Shown piece after piece: positions 1-6,994 of a stretch of DNA of 64,000 nucleotides (the first letter of the stretch is position 1; the number at the start of each line of letters is the position of its first letter). Origin of the DNA: CAVWDU01 sp963840725. Lineage in GTDB: Bacteria; Pseudomonadota; Gammaproteobacteria; Pseudomonadales; Halieaceae. Location: NCBI GenBank assembly GCA_963840725.1, contig CAWIZY010000025.1, positions 140,586 through 204,585 of the forward strand, in the 5' to 3' direction. The position numbers and the translations under genes were made by a program. The notes under the pieces are model-generated. The model had not been told where the DNA came from, did not search any database, and was given only the letters and a program-made list of their open reading frames with translations.

Positions 1-1
1 G

Positions 2-1312
2 GCTAAAGCCGGCGTTTGGATTTTTGGGGAGCAGGTGGAGGAGCTGGTCCCCCACGGGGTTGTCGATGAGCAGTGGCGGGCACAGGCACAGCGGGCGGTA
101 GCCGAGATAGACAACTCTGGTCAACGAACCAATATCCCGGCAGCGTTGGCTGCCGCAAGCTACGATATCGACACCATTGATCCCAATTATCGCGTCAGCA
201 TTATCCTGCTTACGGATGGCAAGGTCGATGTGGCTGAGTCGCCGATGGCTAATGCCAGCGCAGCGCGCCGTTTGTTAACAAACCGAGCTCCCGACCTGGG
301 AGCCACAGGGATACCGGTGCATACCATTGCGCTATCGGATGAGGCAGATTGGAAATTTCTGCGCTCACTGGCCAGAGTCACTGACGGTATCGCTGAGAAG
401 GCCGTCTCCCCCCAGGAACTGACTTCTATCTACCTGCAATCACTGGAAATGGCGGCCCCATCGGCAACCGTGCCCGTCGCAGACAGCAGCTTCCAGATAG
501 ACACCAGTGTGGAGGAATTCACCGCGCTGATTTTTTTCGATACGGCACGTAACCAGGTCGGCCTGGTCAGTCCTGCCGGAGTCAAATTCGGCCCAGCTTC
601 TGCACGGGCTGGTGTAGAGTGGTTCCGCAACCAACAGTTCGCGCTGGTAACGGTAAAGGAGCCCGAGGCGGGCTTGTGGCGTCTGCAGGCGCCGGGCAGT
701 ACGCGAACCCGGATTACGGTCATCTCTGACCTGCAACTTGAGGTTGACCGTTTGCCCAATAACCTGCCCGCGGGTCAGCGCGCTGAACTGGGCCTCAGGC
801 TGCGAGAGGACAGTGACATCATTGTCGACCCCGAGGTACTGCAGCTGTTCCAGTTGCGAGTCGAGATTGAGGGGCCAGAGGGCTACCGGCAGGACATCGA
901 TGTGACCGGGGGTTACCCGGTGCCGGCCAATGGTGAGTACCGTGTGGCGATTCCTGAAATACAACGCCCGGGTCGCTACCAGGTCACCGCGCGGCTGGAG
1001 GGAAAGACCCTGCAGCGAGAAATGCGCATGTATGTTGAGGTTACGCCAACGGCCTCCACATCCAGTATCAGCACCCGAGTAGAAGACCTGCCTCCGGTAG
1101 ATTTCAGAACCCCGGCCATCATTTTCGGCACCGTCCTGCTCCTGGGCGCCGTCCTGCTCTATCTCGTACTGCGCCGGCGACGCCAGCGACGACTGGATGT
1201 CTGGCGCCGACGCAACCGGGAGAGTGCCGCCAATGACGGCAACAATGAGCTCGTGGCCGGCCTCAGCGCCGTTGAAGACGAGCCCCAGGGTGGACACAAG
1301 CAAGCGCCTTGA
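2..1312 (+). CDS. vWA-domain membrane protein (5' truncated by window edge)
   Basis: The frame is open to the first bases of the window, so the N-terminus, including the usual metal-binding DxSxS motif, lies outside. What remains starts inside a von Willebrand factor A fold: a strand reading AKAGVWIFGEQVEELV, then VSIILLTDGKVDV, typical of the central and fourth strands of vWA domains. A roughly 200-residue beta-rich middle part follows. Near the C-terminus there is one hydrophobic helix (nt 1112-1171) and then a run of Arg and a short polar tail, so the vWA part should be periplasmic or exported and the tail cytoplasmic. It sits 60 bp upstream of a MoxR ATPase, the usual partner of vWA proteins. 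The exact role is unknown. Confidence 0.75.
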   Translation, partial: AKAGVWIFGEQVEELVPHGVVDEQWRAQAQRAVAEIDNSGQRTNIPAALAAASYDIDTIDPNYRVSIILLTDGKVDVAESPMANASAARRLLTNRAPDLGATGIPVHTIALSDEADWKFLRSLARVTDGIAEKAVSPQELTSIYLQSLEMAAPSATVPVADSSFQIDTSVEEFTALIFFDTARNQVGLVSPAGVKFGPASARAGVEWFRNQQFALVTVKEPEAGLWRLQAPGSTRTRITVISDLQLEVDRLPNNLPAGQRAELGLRLREDSDIIVDPEVLQLFQLRVEIEGPEGYRQDIDVTGGYPVPANGEYRVAIPEIQRPGRYQVTARLEGKTLQREMRMYVEVTPTASTSSISTRVEDLPPVDFRTPAIIFGTVLLLGAVLLYLVLRRRRQRRLDVWRRRNRESAANDGNNELVAGLSAVEDEPQGGHKQAP

Positions 1313-1372
1313 TAAGCCGGATTTCCTTCTGTAATCTGTGTCGCTTTGTCTATTTGGGATTGGGTGCTGAGC

Positions 1373-2218
1373 ATGAAATTTGAAGGTACTGAGCGTTACG
1401 TCGCAACCGATGATTTGCGGATGGCGGTTAACGCGGCGGTGGCGCTGGAGCGCCCACTGTTAATCAAAGGTGAACCCGGCACTGGCAAGACCATGCTGGC
1501 AGAAGAGGTCGCCGCAGGCCTGGACAAAAAGCTGATTCAGTGGCATATCAAATCCACCACGAAGGCGCAGCAGGGTCTGTATGAGTACGACGCCGTTTCC
1601 CGCCTGCGCGACTCACAGCTCGGGGATGAAAAGGTTCAGGACATCGCCAATTACATCAAGAAAGGCAAATTGTGGGAGGCCTTTGATGCAGATGAGCAAG
1701 TGGTCCTGCTGATCGATGAGGTAGACAAGGCTGATATCGAGTTCCCCAACGACCTGTTGGTGGAACTGGACCGCATGGAATTCTTTGTGTATGAAACCGG
1801 CCAGGTGGTCAAGGCCAGGCAGCGACCCATTATCATCATCACCAGTAACAACGAAAAAGAATTACCGGATGCGTTTCTCCGTCGCTGCTTCTTTCACTTC
1901 ATCAACTTTCCGGATCGCGAGACCATGCGCGCGATTGTAGATGTGCATTATCCGGACATTACCCAATCATTGGTCCAGGAAGCCATGGAGATGTTTTTCG
2001 ATGTGCGGGCGATCCCAGGGCTCAAGAAGAAACCCTCGACATCCGAGCTGATCGACTGGCTCAAGTTGCTGATGGCAGACGATATCCCGGATGAAATTCT
2101 CAAGGACCGCGACCCCAGCAAAGCTATTCCGCCCCTGTATGGTGCGTTGCTCAAGAATGAGCAGGATGTACACCTGTTGGAGCGGCTGGCATTTATGCAC
2201 CGCCGGGAAACGCGCTGA
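1373..2218 (+). CDS. MoxR-family AAA+ ATPase
   Basis: AAA+ ATPase of the MoxR/CoxD type, which with vWA proteins acts in metal-centre insertion or complex maturation. Walker A is GEPGTGKT (residues 33-40), Walker B is VVLLIDEVDKAD (110-121), and a sensor-1 region reads IIIITSNNEKELPDAFLRR. Length 281 aa is normal. I chose the ATG at 1373 (MKFEGTERYV). An in-frame TTG at 1346 would add nine residues unlike the family. The next gene, a CoxE-like vWA protein, lies 71 bp downstream on the same strand. The pair should work together, with the ATPase remodelling a target bound by the vWA subunit. The target cannot be read from the sequence. Confidence 0.9.
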   Translation: MKFEGTERYVATDDLRMAVNAAVALERPLLIKGEPGTGKTMLAEEVAAGLDKKLIQWHIKSTTKAQQGLYEYDAVSRLRDSQLGDEKVQDIANYIKKGKLWEAFDADEQVVLLIDEVDKADIEFPNDLLVELDRMEFFVYETGQVVKARQRPIIIITSNNEKELPDAFLRRCFFHFINFPDRETMRAIVDVHYPDITQSLVQEAMEMFFDVRAIPGLKKKPSTSELIDWLKLLMADDIPDEILKDRDPSKAIPPLYGALLKNEQDVHLLERLAFMHRRETR

Positions 2219-2289
2219 TTAGGGGTTATTCGGGACGAAATCAGGCTTTTGTAAGGTATTGTATTGAGTAAGGAGGTTCCAGCCCTTTC

Positions 2290-3465
2290 ATGCTGATCAA
2301 TTTCTTCCATGGACTTCGCGACGCGGGAGTGCCCGTCACTACGCGGGAATTGCTCGATTTGCTCGAAGGCCTTTCCCAACGCGTCGTATTTGCGGACATC
2401 GACGAGTTCTACTATTTCAGCCGCGCCTGCATGGTGAAGGACGAAAAGTATTTTGACCGGTTCGATCGCGCATTCGGGCTTCACTTCAAGGAACTGGAAG
2501 CACTCGACGACGTCATTGAGGCATTGATCCCCGATGATTGGTTACGCTCAGAGTTTCTTAAAAATCTAAGTGACGAAGAGAAGGCCAAAATTGAGTCGTT
2601 GGGTGGGCTTGAGAAGCTCATCGAGGAATTCAAAAAACGTCTCGAAGAGCAGAAGAAGCGTCACGAGGGCGGTAATAAGTGGGTTGGAACCGGCGGTACC
2701 TCGCCCTTTGGCCAGGAGGGCTATCACCCTGAGGGCATTCGTGTAGGGCCTAACGGGCGCAACAAGAAAGCAGTAAAAGTCTGGGATCGCCGGGATTTTA
2801 AAAACCTGGACGACAGTGTCGAAATAGGCACCCGCAACATCAAGGTAGCGCTGCGCAGGCTACGAAAATTTGCCCGCACCGGCGCCGCGGACGAACTGGA
2901 CCTGGACGACACCATCCACTCTACCGCCCGCAATGCCGGCCTATTGGATATCAAGATGGTCCCGGAGCGCCACAATGCCGTAAAGGTCCTGTTGTTTTTT
3001 GATGTCGGCGGTTCTATGGACCCGCACGTTAAAGTCTGTGAAGAATTGTTTTCCGCGGCACGCACCGAATTCAAACACATGGAAAACTTCTACTTCCATA
3101 ACTTTCTGTACGAGAGCGCCTGGCGCAACAATGTACGCCGACACAGCGAGCGCACGCCGCTGCTGGATGTTCTCCACAAGTACTCCCATGACTACAAGGT
3201 CATCTTCGTGGGTGATGCCTCGATGTCGCCCTACGAGATCGTGCAGCCGGGCGGTTCTGTAGAACACTGGAATGAAGAGTCGGGCGAGACCTGGATGCGT
3301 CGCTTGCTGGAGGTCTATGATAAAGCGATCTGGCTGAATCCGGTGCCTGAAGATGAGTGGGAGTACACCCAGTCCGTGGCCATAACCCATCAGTTGATGG
3401 ACGGGCACATGTACCCGCTGACCCTTAAAGGCCTCGAAGACGCGATGACTTACCTAACGAGGTAG
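2290..3465 (+). CDS. CoxE-like vWA-domain protein, partner of the MoxR ATPase
   Basis: Soluble 391-aa vWA protein of the CoxE type. Residues 1-130 are helical with a charged EEFKKRLEEQKKR stretch. The vWA core starts near residue 230 with LLFFDVGGSMD (238-244 for DVGGSMD) in the place of the canonical MIDAS DxSxS, then VIFVGDASMSPYEI. The first MIDAS serine is therefore glycine. There is no signal peptide or membrane segment, so it is cytoplasmic. A strong ribosome-binding site (AAGGAGG, about 2270) precedes the ATG. Adjacent MoxR ATPase and CoxE-type vWA genes usually form a functional pair. The client complex is unknown. Confidence 0.88.
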   Translation: MLINFFHGLRDAGVPVTTRELLDLLEGLSQRVVFADIDEFYYFSRACMVKDEKYFDRFDRAFGLHFKELEALDDVIEALIPDDWLRSEFLKNLSDEEKAKIESLGGLEKLIEEFKKRLEEQKKRHEGGNKWVGTGGTSPFGQEGYHPEGIRVGPNGRNKKAVKVWDRRDFKNLDDSVEIGTRNIKVALRRLRKFARTGAADELDLDDTIHSTARNAGLLDIKMVPERHNAVKVLLFFDVGGSMDPHVKVCEELFSAARTEFKHMENFYFHNFLYESAWRNNVRRHSERTPLLDVLHKYSHDYKVIFVGDASMSPYEIVQPGGSVEHWNEESGETWMRRLLEVYDKAIWLNPVPEDEWEYTQSVAITHQLMDGHMYPLTLKGLEDAMTYLTR

Positions 3466-3520
3466 CGCTGACTTAACGGCCGTTTCGCTCAATGTTATCA
3501 GGACTTGGTGGAGGTGCGGC

Positions 3521-3868
3521 GTGGCTGTCAGTGAATTCGAAATTAGGCGTATTGAAATGCTGGCATCCGGGTATGTGGATGCTCATAGGCCACCCGCCCA
3601 TGTCAGGTCCCGGTTGGATATAGGCTTTCGCGTCAGCAATCAAAGCCTTGAACTTTTTGAAATACGCCCGCGCTGGGACAACCCCAGCGAAATTCTGGAG
3701 CATTCATTCGCCAGGACGACGTTTGTGAAGAAGACTAAAACATGGAAAATCTGCTGGATGCGTCAGGATTTGAAATGGCATTCCTATGAGCCTGTGCCGG
3801 AAGTTGGCACCCTAGAGGAGGCTTTGTCTGTGGTGTCGGAGGATGCCTATGGGTGTTTTCATGGGTAG
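3521..3868 (+). CDS. DUF3024 domain protein
   Basis: Small soluble protein of 115 aa that matches the DUF3024 pattern along its length: an N-terminal EIRRIE helix, RPPAHVRSRLDIGFR, FEIRPRWDNPSE, TFVKKTKTWKICWMRQDLKWHSY, and a C-terminal acidic end with YGCFHG. The start is GTG with a GGTGGAGG-like ribosome-binding site. The family is widespread in proteobacteria and has no known function that I can name. It stands alone, ending in a strong hairpin shared with the convergent gene. Confidence 0.8.
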   Translation: MAVSEFEIRRIEMLASGYVDAHRPPAHVRSRLDIGFRVSNQSLELFEIRPRWDNPSEILEHSFARTTFVKKTKTWKICWMRQDLKWHSYEPVPEVGTLEEALSVVSEDAYGCFHG

Positions 3869-3880
3869 GTGCAGTAGTAA

Positions 3881-3905
3881 CGACCCGGCCAGGGAGGCCG
3901 GGTCG
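3881..3905. terminator. Hairpin between convergent genes
   Basis: A perfect 10-bp stem (3881-3890 with 3896-3905, CGACCCGGCC / GGCCGGGTCG) around a 5-nt loop lies between the stops of two convergent genes. A short T run follows some 10 nt later on the plus strand, so the structure probably ends transcription of one or both genes. The lack of an immediate U-tract lowers confidence. Confidence 0.6.
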
Positions 3906-3916
3906 CAACCCTGGTT

Positions 3917-4501
3917 TTAGTCCGCTGTGGCTTCTGCCTTCTTCTCCAGCGTGATGGCGACTGCCTCGGTATAGGTGACGATAATAGTGTCACCGAGGGT
4001 GACGCCTTCCATATCTTCGGGCTCAACATCGCCGATCATGTGCAGATTGCCACGGGGGTCGAGGATAGTCACAGTCCCCAGGGCCCGGTTCATGCCTTCG
4101 ATAGTGCAAACCGCCTGGATCACCCGGCCAAGCCCAGCGCCCGGCAGTTCATCCATATCTGCTATAGCCGCGGCATCCAGTTCTACCCAGGGCTCGGCTT
4201 TTTCTTCTTCGGTTGGTGAGCGCAAATCGCCTTCCAGGGAGGCAATGTAAGTGGTCACCACCATATCGCCTTTTTCGAACTCCTTAAGCCGCTTGATGTC
4301 GTCACTGGCTGTCAGAGTGACCACGTCGCCCATGGGCGTACGCAGGCTCATTTCCCGCGTCTCCTGGTTGATTGCAACGATTTCAGCTTCTACCTGCACC
4401 GACGTTGAGCGCTCGCCGTGTTCCTTCTTGGCCTGCGCAGCCATCTGCCAGCTACCCAGTGAGACTGCGATAACCAGTGCCGTTACCTGCTTAATATTCA
4501 T
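3917..4501 (-). CDS. Exported protein of unknown function
   Basis: 194-aa protein with a clear Sec signal peptide (residues 1-24, hydrophobic core then AAQA before the charged KKEHG). The mature part is acidic and looks all-beta: VQVEAEIVAINQETREMSL and later GTVTILDPRGNLHMIG read like repeated small beta-barrel strands, with a symmetric second half around VTLGDTIIVTYTEAVAITLE. It is probably periplasmic. I do not recognise the family. It is monocistronic and divergent to nothing, lying downstream of the RNA methyltransferase on the same strand with 56 bp between them. Confidence 0.65.
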   Translation of the reverse strand: MNIKQVTALVIAVSLGSWQMAAQAKKEHGERSTSVQVEAEIVAINQETREMSLRTPMGDVVTLTASDDIKRLKEFEKGDMVVTTYIASLEGDLRSPTEEEKAEPWVELDAAAIADMDELPGAGLGRVIQAVCTIEGMNRALGTVTILDPRGNLHMIGDVEPEDMEGVTLGDTIIVTYTEAVAITLEKKAEATAD

Positions 4502-4557
4502 GGTTTATGTACTCCGTCCAATGAGAATTGATCCGCTGTTCCGGGATGCAATATACG

Positions 4558-5373
4558 TCAGTCATGCTGGCCCTGCAACGCATTGGCATAAATGATCAGG
4601 CCTGCCGTAATCGCCACATTAAGCGACTCGACGCTGCGGCTCATCGGGATAGACAGGCGGGTGTCAGCCATTGCCTCGACCTCAGCCGACACCCCGGTTG
4701 TTTCGTTGCCCAGTACATAAATGCAGTGACTGGCTGGCCGGTGCTGGAAAAGGTTGGTAGACGCGCTTGCGGCGAGGGTGCATATCTCCATGCCGCGTTC
4801 TCGACAGGCACCCAATGCTGCCACGAGCTCCTCACAGCGCACCACGGGCGAGCGATAGAGTGTACCCGCACTGGCTTTGATAACCAGGGGGCCGAGCGCC
4901 GCATTACCCCTGGCTGACCAGATCACGCCATCGATAGGGCCCGCGGCCGCAGAGCGCAAAATCATGCCAAGGTTCTGTGGGTTGGTGATGCCATCCAGCG
5001 CCAATAACCGCTGCGGCGGGAGATCGGGTAGCCTGGCGAGGTAGGTTTCCAGGTCAGAAAAGGCCGGGCAGACTACATCAACCGCCGCGCCCTGATCCTG
5101 TTTACCGTTCTTTGAAATACGGGCGAGCGCTGCTCGATTATGCCATTTGACGGTAATCGACCGAGTTCGGGCGTGGCGCTCTATGTCCTTGATAATGCTG
5201 CTGGAATGGTTGCTTTCAGCCAGGTGCACAGCGTGGCATTCCAGGTCTGGGTCGAGCAGAGTTTCCAGCACCGGTTTGCGCCCGTATACGGTGATCATAC
5301 GGTCGAAGAAGGCTTTCCGCTGGCGGTATTCGTCCCGGTCAGACAAGGAGTGCGCCCGTCTCCGCCATGCCAT
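4558..5373 (-). CDS. TrmH/SpoU-family RNA 2'-O-methyltransferase
   Basis: SPOUT-class, SAM-dependent RNA methyltransferase. The three family motifs are present: DGITNPQNLGMILRSA (motif 1, with the catalytic Arg), YVLGNETTGVSAEV (motif 2) and IPMSRSVESLNVAITAGLI (motif 3, the SAM-binding knot). An N-terminal substrate-binding domain of about 90 residues begins near YGRKPVLETLLD. I place the start at the ATG before AWRRRAHSLSDRDEYRQ. An ORF extension to 5469 is Arg-rich and unlikely, and an internal ATG at 5298 is also possible. RlmB-like architecture suggests a 23S rRNA or tRNA ribose target, but which one cannot be told from sequence alone. Confidence 0.85.
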   Translation of the reverse strand: MAWRRRAHSLSDRDEYRQRKAFFDRMITVYGRKPVLETLLDPDLECHAVHLAESNHSSSIIKDIERHARTRSITVKWHNRAALARISKNGKQDQGAAVDVVCPAFSDLETYLARLPDLPPQRLLALDGITNPQNLGMILRSAAAGPIDGVIWSARGNAALGPLVIKASAGTLYRSPVVRCEELVAALGACRERGMEICTLAASASTNLFQHRPASHCIYVLGNETTGVSAEVEAMADTRLSIPMSRSVESLNVAITAGLIIYANALQGQHD

Positions 5374-5580
5374 GACAGCGCTTGTGTGCCGTGTTGCCCG
5401 GGCTGTTTGACGGCGGATAGCACAGCTTCGCCGTAGCGGCCTGCCGCTCATTGCGGTCACTGCAGCCATGATTGCGCTTGCCCAGGTATGCGCCCGGTTG
5501 GCAGGGCTGGTCAGCCGGTTCAGTCAATTGCTCCATGATAATATCAGGCCCCAGTGCGCCGATGCTCTGCAAGATTAAGT

Positions 5581-5616
5581 CTCACCCTCAGTCTCACCCT
5601 CACCCTCACCCTCACC
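5581..5616. repeat. CTCACC hexamer tandem repeat (six units)
   Basis: Six head-to-tail hexamers, five exactly CTCACC and one CTCAGT (second unit). They end directly against the AGGAG ribosome-binding site (5617-5621) of the small thioredoxin-fold gene. The array is short and its unit is a multiple of three, so slippage would not shift an upstream reading frame. Confidence 0.85.
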
Positions 5617-5628
5617 AGGAGTGTCTCA

Positions 5629-5880
5629 GTGAACCATTACATTCTTTATGGCACCACAGCCTGCCATCTGTGCGAGCAAGCCGAGCATATGCTCCGCTGG
5701 GCTGCAACGGGCCCGGGCATAAATTTCGAATACCGCAATGTCGATATCAGCGAATCCAACGCCCTGTTCGAACGCTATGCGCTGTCCATTCCCGTGCTGC
5801 GTTCAGATGACGATCAGGGCAGGGAACTGAACTGGCCTTTTGAAGCAGAGTGCCTGCTGGCGTTTCTGCAGGGCTGCTGA
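5629..5880 (+). CDS. Glutaredoxin/thioredoxin-fold protein (DUF836-like)
   Basis: 83-aa single-domain protein beginning NHYILYGTTACHLCEQAE, a beta strand leading into a CxxC motif (C-H-L-C), as in the small glutaredoxin-like DUF836 family. The downstream SIPVLRSDD carries the cis-proline of the thioredoxin fold, and NWPFEAECLLAFL is the usual C-terminal helix. Start choice: GTG at 5629, 7 nt after an AGGAG site. An upstream in-frame ATG at 5554 would translate the CTCACC repeat into alternating Leu/Thr/Ser and is not credible. It is probably a cytoplasmic disulfide or glutathione-linked reductase of unknown substrate. Its stop is 4 bp from the convergent stress-protein stop. Confidence 0.8.
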   Translation: MNHYILYGTTACHLCEQAEHMLRWAATGPGINFEYRNVDISESNALFERYALSIPVLRSDDDQGRELNWPFEAECLLAFLQGC

Positions 5881-5884
5881 TTGC

Positions 5885-6322
5885 CTATTTTTTGCCAACT
5901 CTCACCGCAAGAACGTCACAGCTGGAACCATGCAGCACCCCATTTGCCGTAGAACCCAATAGCAGCGATAGTCCGTGACGGCCGTGGCTACCGACTACGA
6001 TCAGGTCTGCACCGGTCTCTTCCGCCTTGGCATGGATCTCCACTTCAGGGCGTCCCAGGACGATGTGCTGATGATCGGCGGGCACTTCGTAAGTTTCACC
6101 GAAGCGAGCCAGTTGCTGGGCGGCCTGCTGGTGAATTTCTTCCTGAATGCCCGAGAAATCCATGGGAATATCGCCCCCGTAGGCGAAACTCAAAGGCTCG
6201 ATGACATGAACCAGATGCAATGTTGCGCCACCGTCCTTGGCTATGCTGCGGGCACGCTGAATTATTCGTGCTGACTCTTCGCTCAGATCGATAGCAACCA
6301 GCACAATGCTGTAGTCTGACAT
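5885..6322 (-). CDS. Universal stress protein (UspA family)
   Basis: 145-aa cytoplasmic Usp domain. It opens with YSIVLVAIDLSEES (first strand and nucleotide-binding Asp), has the central HLVHVIEP, and ends with VVGSHGRHGLSLLLGST, the Gly-rich loop that binds ATP in many Usp proteins. The spacing between the second Gly and the final GS is one residue shorter than the textbook G-2X-G-9X-G pattern, as in many gammaproteobacterial members. The start is the ATG at 6322 (MSDYSIV); the ORF runs further upstream without support. A dyad CTAT-N5-ATAG lies in the AT-rich upstream region (about 6352-6364) and may be part of the promoter. Confidence 0.9.
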   Translation of the reverse strand: MSDYSIVLVAIDLSEESARIIQRARSIAKDGGATLHLVHVIEPLSFAYGGDIPMDFSGIQEEIHQQAAQQLARFGETYEVPADHQHIVLGRPEVEIHAKAEETGADLIVVGSHGRHGLSLLLGSTANGVLHGSSCDVLAVRVGKK

Positions 6323-6435
6323 CGTATGTCTCCGTAACCGTGATTGTTCAGCTATCATATATAGCATAGTCTGCCCCCTTTGGAGGATTGATCTGGATCA
6401 GTCCTCCGGCCCCTGATCCGGAAAATGGAATCGCG

Positions 6436-6879
6436 TTGAGCTATCTTATCGTTCTGCTTGTGGTCGCATTGGCAGCGGCACCGCTACTGCACTTTGCACC
6501 CAGCAAGCGCCAGAGGCGGGTCGCCAGACTGCGTGAGCACGCCGCACTCAGCGGCTTGTTTGTGGAATTTCGCAATATGCCTGGGGGCGTTCCGGCAGTG
6601 ACCTCTGGCTCCAAAGGCAGTGTGATTTATTACGGCCACCGGTTGCCGCCCCCAAAACGCGGTGAACAGCGCGCTGGGGTCTGGGCCCGCTCTGCCGAGG
6701 GCTGGAGGGCAGTGGGGCAGCGTCGCGCGGTGCCAGCCTGTCTGGGGCAATTGCCGGACGATGTGCAAGCTGCCAGCGTCGACAATGGCAGTTGTGGCGT
6801 GTACTGGCAGGAGCGGGGTGAAGAGCAGGAAATTGATGCGATTGCGGGGGCTCTCAAGGCCTGGGCCACCGATTTATAA
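6436..6879 (+). CDS. Small membrane-anchored protein, unknown
   Basis: About 147 aa starting at a TTG (LSYLIVLLVVALAAAPLL). One N-terminal hydrophobic helix is followed by a basic stretch (SKRQRRVARLREHA) and a soluble domain of about 100 residues. Topology is therefore one membrane anchor with the domain on the cytoplasmic side if the positive-inside rule holds. An ORF extension to 6388 adds only Pro-rich residues. I do not recognise the family. It lies just upstream of topA on the same strand, but topA has its own promoter. Confidence 0.6.
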   Translation: MSYLIVLLVVALAAAPLLHFAPSKRQRRVARLREHAALSGLFVEFRNMPGGVPAVTSGSKGSVIYYGHRLPPPKRGEQRAGVWARSAEGWRAVGQRRAVPACLGQLPDDVQAASVDNGSCGVYWQERGEEQEIDAIAGALKAWATDL

Positions 6880-6901
6880 GCTGCCGATTGACCGGTTTTC
6901 C

Positions 6902-6930
6902 TTGACCGAGGGCGTTCGGGGACTTATATA
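6902..6930 (+). promoter_or_regulatory. Sigma-70 promoter of topA
   Basis: TTGACC (6902-6907), a 17-nt spacer and TATATA (6925-6930) form a good sigma-70 promoter 65 bp upstream of the topA ATG. An AAAGGAAG ribosome-binding site follows before the start. Confidence 0.7.
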
Positions 6931-6994
6931 TGCCAGTTTTTTGGCGGTCGGAGTCGTCGGCTGGCATCAGATTTGCAAGTTATGAAAGGAAGCT

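Noticed and set aside
440..1303. Long minus-strand open frame opposite the vWA gene
   Set aside because: It is a shadow of GC-rich codon structure: no family similarity, and it covers the real plus-strand vWA domain.
5581..5616. CRISPR-like repeats
   Set aside because: Six-base units without spacers are a microsatellite; no cas genes are present and no other array is seen in the window.
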